A stretch of DNA of 11,707 nt from Euryarchaeota archaeon UBA550 (GTDB lineage Archaea > Thermoplasmatota > Poseidoniia > Poseidoniales > Poseidoniaceae). The notes below the pieces were generated by a model. It was given only the letters and a program-made list of their open reading frames with translations. It ran no database searches and was not told the origin of the DNA. Both the position numbers and the translations under genes were made by a program. The stretch is from the NCBI GenBank assembly GCA_002506705.1, contig DAYA01000030.1, positions 1 to 11,707 of the forward strand. The letters run 5' to 3'. Positions 6,193-11,707 of the stretch are shown in pieces. How positions within the stretch are numbered: position 1 is the first letter of the stretch; each line of letters starts with the position of its first letter.

Positions 6193-6227
6193 CAATGCGG
6201 AGTATTGAAACATAGGAGGCCGAAAAT

Positions 6228-7253
6228 ATGGCAAAGAGAAGTCACCCAAGACGTGGTAGTATGGCGTTTAGCCCGCGCAAGCGGTCCGCACGCCACTTCG
6301 GACACGTCAAGTCGTGGCCAGAAACCGATGCGAGCGAGGTGCGTGTACAAGGATTCGCCGGCTGGAAAGCAGGTATGACCCACGTCATGGCCCGTGATCT
6401 AAACCCAAGATCCACCAGCGCTGGACAGGAAATTAGAGTTCCTGTTACAGTCGTTGAAGTACCAAAGATGAGAGTTCTCGGTGTTCGTGGATACAAGATG
6501 ACACCATACGGCAAGCAGGCTGCAGGTGAAGCTTGGGTTAATGCAGAACAAATTTCAGAAGCATTCCCGCAATTATTCCGCAGAATGCACAACAATGCAA
6601 TGAAAGTTCACGACTCCGAAAAGCACCTAAATGCTCTAGGAGATGCAGACTTGGTAGAAGTTAGAATCATAGCAGCAACTCAACCACATTCAATCACAGG
6701 AACTCCATCCAAGACTCCTGAAGTCATGGAATTGGGACTTGTCGGTGGCGATTCGGCAGCTAAGTTAGAGTGGGCAAAGGAAAACATGGGCCAAGAGATC
6801 TCAATCAATGACGTATTCAACGAAGGTGTCTTCGTCGATGCAATTGGTGTTACCAAGGGATATGGATGGCAAGGTGTTATCCGAAGATTCGGAGGTAAAC
6901 TTCAGTCCCACAAGAACTCCAAGAAGCGCCGTCAGCACGGTAACATGGGTGACTTCGGTACTGGATATGTCCGTAAGACCATCAGACAAGGTGGTCAAAC
7001 TGGATACCACCAGCGCACAGAATACAACAAGAGAATTCTGTCAATCGCTTCCGCTGAAGACAAGGCAATCACACCATCTGGTGGTTTCCTACACTATGGA
7101 GAGGTCAACTCAGATTATGTCCTGGTAAAGGGAAGCCTACCAGGTCCTGCAAAGCGCCTAGTCAGATTCCGTGATGCTACACGTGGCTCCGACAAGGTTG
7201 AGCACCCTTACGAAATAACCTACGTTAGTACATCTAGCAAGCAGGGGGTCTGA
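6228..7253 (+). CDS. rpl3: Large-subunit ribosomal protein uL3
   Basis: The 341-residue protein is of usual length for archaeal/eukaryotic uL3. It opens with AKRSHPRRGSMAFSPRKR, the signature N-terminus of that branch, which threads into 23S rRNA. The central GVTKGYGWQGVIRRFGGK and the following HKNSKKRRQHGNMGDFGTG region form the loop that reaches toward the peptidyl transferase centre. The start ATG is supported by GGAGG at 6215-6219. It is the first gene of the operon, and its TGA (7251-7253) lies two bases before the uL4 start. Confidence 0.98.
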   Translation: MAKRSHPRRGSMAFSPRKRSARHFGHVKSWPETDASEVRVQGFAGWKAGMTHVMARDLNPRSTSAGQEIRVPVTVVEVPKMRVLGVRGYKMTPYGKQAAGEAWVNAEQISEAFPQLFRRMHNNAMKVHDSEKHLNALGDADLVEVRIIAATQPHSITGTPSKTPEVMELGLVGGDSAAKLEWAKENMGQEISINDVFNEGVFVDAIGVTKGYGWQGVIRRFGGKLQSHKNSKKRRQHGNMGDFGTGYVRKTIRQGGQTGYHQRTEYNKRILSIASAEDKAITPSGGFLHYGEVNSDYVLVKGSLPGPAKRLVRFRDATRGSDKVEHPYEITYVSTSSKQGV

Positions 7254-7255
7254 AG

Positions 7256-8125
7256 ATGAAGGTAGCAGTACACAACATCGTCAACAACATCGAGCAAGAC
7301 GAACTAGACGCTGGACGTCTACAGGAAGTCTACGAAATCGGTGTAGAACTGGGCAAGAAGGTTTCTCTGCCAGATTCATTCAGCGCAGAAATCAGAACAG
7401 ATCTAGTCAAACTTGCCGTCGCTAGCGCTCGTGCAAACAGACGCCAGGCATACGGTTCCAACCCACACGTTGGAAAGCGCAAGCCAATGAGCGGTATGAA
7501 GCACTCCGTAGAATGGTGGGGCAAGGGTCGTGGTGTATCCAGAATCATGAGAAGAACTGGACAACGCCGTGGTGCACAAAACCCACACACACTAGGTGGA
7601 CGCAGAGCTCACGGACCAAAAGTCGAGAAAGACTGGTCTCGCAAGTTGAACCGCAATGAGCGCAGACTTGCTCGCAACTCTGCTCTAGCAGCAACAACAA
7701 ACATCGAGATGGTTTCTGGTCGTGGACACCGCTTCGCTGAAGAAATCTCTTCACTACCTATAGTACTAGGGGACTACTCCGAAAACGGAGAGAAAATTGA
7801 CATTGAAGCATTCAACCTAAACGGTGGAACTCGCAAGGTTAACGCAATCTTCGAGGCTCTAGGTCTAGGAGATGACCTACGTCGTGCTCGTGACGGTCGC
7901 AAGATCAGAGCAGGAAAGGCAACCATGCGTGGAAGAGTCCACAAGACTCCAAAGAGCGTTCTTTTGGTTGTTGCAAACAAGGATGGCCTAGCAAAGGCTG
8001 CAAGAAATCTTCCAGGCGTCGACGTTGTCGCCGCTAAGGACCTATCCGCAGAGCATCTTGCTCCTGGTGGAGACCTAGGTCGTTTAACTGTCTTCACAAA
8101 GGCAGCAGTGGAGGCACTGAATTGA
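7256..8125 (+). CDS. rpl4: Large-subunit ribosomal protein uL4
   Basis: The 289-residue product matches archaeal/eukaryotic uL4. Conserved blocks include ARANRRQAYGSNPHVGKRK, WWGKGRGVSR, the GGRRAHGPKVEKDW segment and RNERRLARNSALAAT. In the ribosome a basic loop of uL4 lines the exit tunnel. The N-terminus (about 30 residues, acidic near INNIEQDELDAG) differs from the usual VYDLDG-type first strand and looks somewhat extended. The ribosome binding site is the relatively weak GGGGGT at 7244-7249, and the gene follows uL3 by two bases, so coupling is likely. Bacterial uL4 represses its own S10 operon, but nothing here shows whether the archaeal protein does. Confidence 0.97.
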   Translation: MKVAVHNIVNNIEQDELDAGRLQEVYEIGVELGKKVSLPDSFSAEIRTDLVKLAVASARANRRQAYGSNPHVGKRKPMSGMKHSVEWWGKGRGVSRIMRRTGQRRGAQNPHTLGGRRAHGPKVEKDWSRKLNRNERRLARNSALAATTNIEMVSGRGHRFAEEISSLPIVLGDYSENGEKIDIEAFNLNGGTRKVNAIFEALGLGDDLRRARDGRKIRAGKATMRGRVHKTPKSVLLVVANKDGLAKAARNLPGVDVVAAKDLSAEHLAPGGDLGRLTVFTKAAVEALN

Positions 8126-8132
8126 GGAGGTG
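8123..8132 (+). promoter_or_regulatory. Stop codon overlapping Shine-Dalgarno (TGAGGAGGTG)
   Basis: The uL4 stop TGA (8123-8125) runs into the strong GAGGAGGTG ribosome binding site of uL23. It places translation at ATG 8139 and not at the out-of-frame ATG at 8135. Confidence 0.75.
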
Positions 8133-8138
8133 TGATGA

Positions 8139-8399
8139 ATGGTAAATCCGTATGACGTAATTATGCTACCTTGGATTACTGAGAAGGCAATGGAGGCAAG
8201 AACTTCCGGAAACCGCTTGGAATTCATCGTTCGCCGAAGTGCAACCAAGTCTGAAATCGCTGAAGCGGTTGAGAAATTATTCGATGCTGAAGTTGACAAG
8301 GTCAACGTCCGCAATACCAAGAACGGAAAGCTAGCGAGTGTCAAACTCGCTGAGGGCTACTTTGCAGATGAGGCTGCAATGCGTCTTGGCGCATTCTGA
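8139..8399 (+). CDS. rpl23: Large-subunit ribosomal protein uL23
   Basis: The 86-residue product is the normal size for archaeal uL23. It contains the conserved WITEKA near residues 12-17, the RNRLEFIVRRSATKSEI-like strand-helix, and VDKVNVRNTKNGK, the loop that binds 23S rRNA. In the ribosome uL23 sits at the tunnel exit, where SRP and nascent-chain factors dock. The stop TGA (8397-8399) is followed in frame by a second TGA that starts the next ribosome binding site. Confidence 0.97.
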   Translation: MVNPYDVIMLPWITEKAMEARTSGNRLEFIVRRSATKSEIAEAVEKLFDAEVDKVNVRNTKNGKLASVKLAEGYFADEAAMRLGAF

Positions 8400-8407
8400 T
8401 GAGGTGA
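8400..8407 (+). promoter_or_regulatory. TGAGGTGA ribosome binding site of uL2
   Basis: The octamer directly follows the uL23 stop, so a tandem TGA TGA stop is formed and the second TGA begins the Shine-Dalgarno site. It lies four bases before ATG 8412. Confidence 0.75.
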
Positions 8408-8411
8408 TATT

Positions 8412-9131
8412 ATGGGTAAGAGAACACGTTCACAGCGTAAAGGAAGCTCACCACGTTACCGCGTGGCAAGCCACAGATTCCCCGGTTCAAACACAATGCC
8501 GCGTGCAAAGGATGTAGTTGCTGAAGTTACAGAACTGGTTCACAGTCCTGTACACACTGCTCCTCTAGCACGTGTAAAACTACCAGACGGTCAGACAAAT
8601 CTAGTCGTTGCAACAGAAGGTATCTCGATCGGTTCAACAGTCGCTATCGGTGACAACGTTGCTTTGAGACCTGGTAACATTACTTCCATCAGGAACATTC
8701 CAGAAGGAACAGCAGTAAACAATCTAGAACTACGCCCAGGCGATGGTGGAAAGATTGCAAGAACTGCAGGTAACTCAGCAACCATCGAAGCACATCTTGA
8801 TGGTGGCAAGGTAAGAGTTAGACTTCCATCAGGTGTCTCCAAGGACATGGCAGGTAACTGCCGTGCAACAATCGGAGTACTAGCAGGTCACGGTCGTGGA
8901 GAGATGCCACTTCGCACAGCGGGTGCAGCTCACTACAAGGCTAAGGCACGTGGTAAGTTGTATCCTCACGTAAGTGGTGTTGCAATGAACCCAGTTGACC
9001 ACCCGCATGGTGGAGGTAACCACCAAGCTGTTCACGGTCCAAGCTCTGTTGCTCGTGGCACCCCACCAGGTGCTAAGGTGGGTAACATAGCACCAAGCCG
9101 CACAGGACGAGGCCGCGGCAAGAAGGTTTGA
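8412..9131 (+). CDS. rpl2: Large-subunit ribosomal protein uL2
   Basis: The 239-residue protein is the usual archaeal/eukaryotic uL2 length, shorter than the bacterial form. The start is MGKRTRSQRKGSSPRYRV, which is typical. The OB-fold/SH3 barrel region is followed by the C-terminal signature MNPVDHPHGGGNHQ (about residues 192-204). Its His-Pro-His-Gly loop lies beside the peptidyl transferase centre and helps subunit association. A basic SRTGRGRGKKV tail ends the protein. TGA 9129-9131 begins the ribosome binding site of uS19. Confidence 0.98.
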   Translation: MGKRTRSQRKGSSPRYRVASHRFPGSNTMPRAKDVVAEVTELVHSPVHTAPLARVKLPDGQTNLVVATEGISIGSTVAIGDNVALRPGNITSIRNIPEGTAVNNLELRPGDGGKIARTAGNSATIEAHLDGGKVRVRLPSGVSKDMAGNCRATIGVLAGHGRGEMPLRTAGAAHYKAKARGKLYPHVSGVAMNPVDHPHGGGNHQAVHGPSSVARGTPPGAKVGNIAPSRTGRGRGKKV

Positions 9132-9136
9132 GGTGA
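9129..9136 (+). promoter_or_regulatory. Stop codon overlapping Shine-Dalgarno (TGAGGTGA)
   Basis: The uL2 stop codon supplies the first bases of the GAGGTGA site for uS19, which starts at ATG 9143, six bases further on. Confidence 0.8.
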
Positions 9137-9142
9137 GATAAT

Positions 9143-9637
9143 ATGGCGAAGAAGAAGAAGTCATTCATGACCCCAAAGGCGAGCAGAAGAAAGGCTCGTA
9201 AGAAGCGCACAACAGTAACAGGTCGTAAGAAGAAAGAATTCACTTACAGAGGATACGAGGTCGAAGAACTCAAGGCTATGCCAATTTGGCCACCTGAGGA
9301 TGACCCAAGTGCCCCATCTGTAGTAACTCTACTAAGCAGCCGTGCAAGGAGATCTATCCGCCGTGGACTATCTCCAGAAAACGAGCACTTCATCGACCGT
9401 GTACGCCGTTCTACTGGACGTACCATCCGTACACACCGCCGTGACGTTCCAATTCTACCGGAATTTGTAGGCAAGAGAATCGCAGTTCACAACGGACAAA
9501 ACTTCGTTGAAATCGATGTTAAGCCAGAGATGATAGGTCACTATCTAGGAGAGTTCGCATTGACCCGTAAGAGTGTCACACACTCTGGACCTGGTGTCGG
9601 TGCGACCCGCTCTTCGTCACACGTAGCATTGAAGTGA
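9143..9637 (+). CDS. rps19: Small-subunit ribosomal protein uS19 with basic N-terminal extension
   Basis: The 164-residue product is somewhat longer than typical archaeal uS19 (about 130-150 residues). The first 32 residues are very rich in Lys and Arg (MAKKKKSF, then RRKARKKR). The family core then begins at EFTYRGYEVEELKAM. Residues 47-58 (PIWPPEDDPSAP) replace the usual short acidic segment. The strongly conserved C-terminal region is intact: RTHRRDVPILPEFVG, KPEMIGHYLGEFALTRK and PGVGATRSS. uS19 sits in the head of the 30S subunit and contacts the A-site finger. TGA 9635-9637 overlaps the next ribosome binding site. Confidence 0.97.
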   Translation: MAKKKKSFMTPKASRRKARKKRTTVTGRKKKEFTYRGYEVEELKAMPIWPPEDDPSAPSVVTLLSSRARRSIRRGLSPENEHFIDRVRRSTGRTIRTHRRDVPILPEFVGKRIAVHNGQNFVEIDVKPEMIGHYLGEFALTRKSVTHSGPGVGATRSSSHVALK

Positions 9638-9642
9638 GGTGA
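9635..9642 (+). promoter_or_regulatory. Stop codon overlapping Shine-Dalgarno (TGAGGTGA)
   Basis: The uS19 stop forms part of the GAGGTGA site for uL22. It fixes the uL22 start at ATG 9648; the in-frame GTG at 9639 lies inside the site and cannot be the start. Confidence 0.8.
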
Positions 9643-9647
9643 GTATA

Positions 9648-10247
9648 ATGGGTTGGAAGAAATCAGAAATGGACCGCCGCTCAAAGCGCAAGGAACTACC
9701 ACAGAAGGGTTACACCCAGTTGCTACAAGGCAGCCGCCTTGCCACAGCTCGTGTTAAAGAAGCAGATGTTCACGTAAAGCACTGCTTCGAAATCGCACGT
9801 GCAATCAAGCACCAAACTGCAGGAGAAGCAATCACTTTCCTAAACAACGTACTGAAGATTGACAGCGACAGGCCTGACATCAGAAAGAAGGCTACTGCAG
9901 TTCCATTCAGACTTGGTTCTGGAAACAAGAAGCGCAAGCGCTCAGGACCATCTATGGTCGGTCACCGCAAGGGCGGAGTTGGACCAGGTCGCTATCCTGT
10001 AAAGGCTAGCAGAATCATGATCAAGTTACTTGAGAGTTGCATGGAAAATGCAAGACATCAGTACGAAGACATCGATCCTGAAGAGATGGTAATCACCCAC
10101 TGTGCAGCGCACCGTGGTACAATCAAGAGAGGATGGACTCCACGTGCTCGTGGACGTGCATCTCCTAAGAACCACTACCGAGTAAATCTCGAATTATTCC
10201 TAGAAGACTTCAGCGGAGTCGAAGACGAGTTGGAGGACGACTTCTGA
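9648..10247 (+). CDS. rpl22: Large-subunit ribosomal protein uL22
   Basis: The 199-residue protein is longer than many archaeal uL22 proteins (about 150-155). Conserved parts are AIKHQTAGEAITFLNNV (52-68), AVPFR (84-88), the GRYPVKASR block (114-122), and THCAAHRGTIKRGWTPRARG (150-169). The last includes the hairpin that lines the exit tunnel. Extra length comes from a basic N-terminus, a basic insert (SGNKKRKRSG, 91-100) and an acidic C-terminal tail after about residue 186. The final TGA overlaps the uS3 ribosome binding site. Confidence 0.97.
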   Translation: MGWKKSEMDRRSKRKELPQKGYTQLLQGSRLATARVKEADVHVKHCFEIARAIKHQTAGEAITFLNNVLKIDSDRPDIRKKATAVPFRLGSGNKKRKRSGPSMVGHRKGGVGPGRYPVKASRIMIKLLESCMENARHQYEDIDPEEMVITHCAAHRGTIKRGWTPRARGRASPKNHYRVNLELFLEDFSGVEDELEDDF

Positions 10248-10252
10248 GGTGA
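10245..10252 (+). promoter_or_regulatory. Stop codon overlapping Shine-Dalgarno (TGAGGTGA)
   Basis: The uL22 stop is part of the GAGGTGA site for uS3. It selects ATG 10258; the in-frame GTG at 10249 is within the binding site. Confidence 0.8.
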
Positions 10253-10257
10253 ATATC

Positions 10258-10929
10258 ATGAGCGACAATAAGAGTACACTAAGACGCATTATCGACCGCA
10301 ACGTCGAGCGCCATCTGGTCAAGGAGTTCTTGATGAACAACACAAAGAAAGCAGGATTTGGTGGATTGGATATCCGCCGTACACCAGCTGGAACTGAGGT
10401 TGTAGTCAAGGCAGAACGCCCAGGTATGGTCATCGGACGAAAGGGTAAGATCATCAACGACTTGCAAAAGCAGTTGGATGAGAGATTCGGTATCGAAAAT
10501 CCAAAACTAAAGGTCGATGAAGTCGAGAACCCAGCATTGAATGCGCAGGTTATGGCTGAAAAGATTGCAAGCGCTATGGAGCGTGGCTGGTACTACCGCC
10601 GTGCTGGACACTCCGCTGCTCTGAACATCATGGAAGCAGGAGCACGTGGTGTTATCATCACACTTGCAGGAAAGTTGACAGGTAGCAGAAACAGAACTCA
10701 GAAGTTCATTCGTGGACACGTCAAGTACTGTGGAGAAACCGCACTACAGCACATGGATGTCGGATACTCAGTCTGTATCAAGAAACTAGGTACAATCGGA
10801 GTAACAGTAGCAATCATGCGCAAGGGAACAAAACTACCGCACGAAATTTCAATCTATTCTGAAGAGCAACTTCGCATGAATGCAGAAGAAGCTGGCGAAG
10901 AATCCGGAAACGAGGAGGCATCAGAATGA
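10258..10929 (+). CDS. rps3: Small-subunit ribosomal protein uS3
   Basis: The 223-residue product has the type II KH domain of uS3 with the GXXG loop GRKG at 60-63 (MVIGRKGKII). It is followed by the conserved ERGWYYRRAGHSAALNIM segment and GARGVIITLAGKLTGSR of the C-terminal domain. uS3 lines the mRNA entry channel on the 30S head and has mRNA-unwinding residues in its basic face. The C-terminal tail from about residue 205 is strongly acidic (EEAGEESGNEEASE). The stop TGA overlaps the uL29 start by four bases (ATGA 10926-10929). Confidence 0.98.
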   Translation: MSDNKSTLRRIIDRNVERHLVKEFLMNNTKKAGFGGLDIRRTPAGTEVVVKAERPGMVIGRKGKIINDLQKQLDERFGIENPKLKVDEVENPALNAQVMAEKIASAMERGWYYRRAGHSAALNIMEAGARGVIITLAGKLTGSRNRTQKFIRGHVKYCGETALQHMDVGYSVCIKKLGTIGVTVAIMRKGTKLPHEISIYSEEQLRMNAEEAGEESGNEEASE

Positions 10930-11120
10930 CCCACGTTTCAAACAGAGAAATCGCATCAATGAGTGCAGAAGCGCTCGCTGACAGACTAGAAGAACTGCAA
11001 GAAGAACTCTTGCAACTTCGTGCTGAACAATCACTTGGTGGTACACCATCAAACATGGGCGCATTCAAGGCAACACGCCGCTCAATTGCACGAATTAAGA
11101 CCAAAATGGCATCCCAGTGA
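10926..11120 (+). CDS. rpl29: Large-subunit ribosomal protein uL29
   Basis: This 64-residue two-helix protein matches uL29: MSAEALADRLEELQEELLQL forms the first coiled helix and RRSIARIKTKM the second. It sits near the tunnel exit next to uL23. The ATG overlaps the uS3 stop, with the ribosome binding site GAGGAGG at 10912-10918 inside the uS3 coding sequence, so the two are translationally coupled. Confidence 0.96.
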   Translation: MTHVSNREIASMSAEALADRLEELQEELLQLRAEQSLGGTPSNMGAFKATRRSIARIKTKMASQ

Positions 11121-11142
11121 TACAAATCAAATTAGAATAAAA

Positions 11143-11150
11143 GGAGGTGA
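11143..11150 (+). promoter_or_regulatory. Strong Shine-Dalgarno (GGAGGTGA) of aIF1
   Basis: An almost complete anti-SD match lies directly before two in-frame ATGs. ATG 11151 touches the site with no spacer, whereas ATG 11157 has a workable 6-base gap. The later ATG is the better start. Confidence 0.75.
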
Positions 11151-11156
11151 ATGAGA

Positions 11157-11456
11157 ATGGCTGCAATCTGCAACGTATGTGGACTCCCAGATGAATTATG
11201 CATCTGTCAGGAGATCGCTAAGGAGCAGCAAAAGGCCACAATCAGCACCGACCGTCGCCGCTATGGCAAGATTGTGACCAAGGTCGAAGGAATTGATGAT
11301 TCTGCAATCGACATCAACCAACTTGCTAAACTTCTGAAGAACAGATGTGCAGCTGGTGGAACGGTGAAGGGCCGCGTAATCGAACTTCAAGGAGATCACA
11401 AGAAGAAGGCTGCAGCGGTGCTTCAGAACAACGGATTCAATGTGGAGGTGCGATAA
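11157..11456 (+). CDS. Translation initiation factor aIF1 (SUI1 family)
   Basis: The 99-residue product matches archaeal aIF1. An N-terminal Cys cluster (CNVCGLPDELCIC) can bind zinc, as in many archaeal forms. The SUI1 fold follows: RRRYGKIVTKVEGID, the helix INQLAKLLKNR, the GGTVKGR loop, and IELQGDHKKKAAAVLQNNGFNVEV. aIF1 binds the 30S P-site region and discriminates against wrong start codons. It sits between uL29 and the RNase P protein, as is common in archaeal S10 operons. TAA 11454-11456 is followed within one base by the next start codon. Confidence 0.96.
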   Translation: MAAICNVCGLPDELCICQEIAKEQQKATISTDRRRYGKIVTKVEGIDDSAIDINQLAKLLKNRCAAGGTVKGRVIELQGDHKKKAAAVLQNNGFNVEVR

Positions 11457-11457
11457 G

Positions 11458-11707
11458 ATGGTTAGCGCACCTTTGAATCAATCTTGGATTGGACGTAACA
11501 TGACAGTTACATCTTCTCCAGATTCGACCTTTGTTGGTCGAAATGGTCTAGTCGTAGACGAGACAAGAGAAACCATCACCATGCTCGAAGAAGGTCGTGA
11601 GGTCATCTTCGGCAAGAATTCTATTGAATTCAAAATCGGCGACAGCGATGTTGCCATCGACGGGACGTTGGTACGGCAGCGTCCTGAAGATAGAATATAC
11701 CGTAACA
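11458..11707 (+). CDS. rnp1: RNase P protein component 1 (Rpp29/Pop4), N-terminal part
   Basis: The frame starts at ATG 11458 with GGAGGTG at 11444-11450 and runs off the right edge after 83 codons. It matches archaeal Rpp29. After a short N-terminus comes the Sm-like barrel: TFVGRNGLVVDETRETITML, then SIEFKI, then the family signature RQRPEDRI near the end. Rpp29 pairs with Rpp21 on the specificity domain of RNase P RNA to process tRNA 5' ends. Its place after aIF1 is standard. The C-terminus is outside the window. Confidence 0.93.
   Translation, partial: MVSAPLNQSWIGRNMTVTSSPDSTFVGRNGLVVDETRETITMLEEGREVIFGKNSIEFKIGDSDVAIDGTLVRQRPEDRIYRN

Larger units (their letters stand above)
5889..6227. 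other. 339-base spacer between hef and uL3, no convincing gene
   Basis: This divergent spacer must hold promoters for hef (-) and the S10 operon (+). I see no tRNA, 5S, SRP RNA or RNase P RNA signature. The one + frame crossing it (5900-6106) starts at a GTG, shows no family resemblance and has no ribosome binding site. Short palindromes occur at 5963-5973 (GTCTT-g-AAGAC), 5978-5983 (CAATTG) and 5991-5998 (GCCTAGGC). A TATA-like CATATATG lies at 6029-6036, and predicted hairpins fill 6036-6192. The right half is therefore best read as a structured 5' leader of the ribosomal operon. Confidence 0.6.

Noticed and set aside
1..11707. CRISPR array, insertion sequence, integrase or defence island
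   Set aside because: No regularly spaced repeats, transposase motifs or terminal inverted repeats were seen. All clear genes are housekeeping or the redox pair.

Overview
The window is archaeal chromosome. It carries the end of a thermosome subunit, a Hef-type helicase/nuclease and the archaeal order of the S10 ribosomal operon, including aIF1 (SUI1) and the RNase P protein Rpp29 after uL29. Gene content points to a euryarchaeote. The protein style (acidic C-terminal tails on uL22 and uS3, moderate GC, strong Shine-Dalgarno sites) would fit a Thermoplasmata-related planktonic lineage such as Marine Group II/Poseidoniales. That placement is an inference from general familiarity, not from a search.

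Layout: (1) 2-373, the C-terminus of a thermosome subunit, then a T-rich tract and a perfect inverted repeat. (2) 486-3320, a tightly coupled two-gene + strand unit: a 654-residue ferredoxin/flavodoxin/SdhB-like fusion and a 286-residue SdhE/HdrB-like (CCG-fold) protein. (3) 3321-5888 on the - strand, an 855-residue Hef helicase/XPF nuclease, convergent with the two-gene unit with no bases between the stop codons. (4) 5889-6227, 339 bases without a convincing gene, holding short palindromes and a run of predicted hairpins before uL3. (5) 6228-11707, the S10 operon: uL3, uL4, uL23, uL2, uS19, uL22, uS3, uL29, aIF1 and a partial Rpp29, all on + and closely spaced or overlapping.

The most unusual content is region 2. 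The last two domains of the fusion align with the iron-sulfur subunit of succinate dehydrogenase/fumarate reductase, and the next protein aligns with the SdhE/HdrB/TfrB CCG-domain subunit. Almost every cysteine that would hold an Fe-S cluster in those folds is replaced. The conserved scaffold residues around the lost sites are still recognisable and both reading frames are intact. The fusion has meanwhile gained an intact single-cluster ferredoxin and an intact flavodoxin, joined by an Ala/Pro/Glu-rich flexible linker. This looks like an SDH/Hdr-type module whose own electron wire was removed and replaced by a different one. Its partner and substrate cannot be read from the window.

The rest is core information processing. 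The ribosomal genes use a repeated junction in which the stop codon TGA is part of the next gene's Shine-Dalgarno site (TGAGGTGA), and the SdhB-like/SdhE-like pair uses the same junction.
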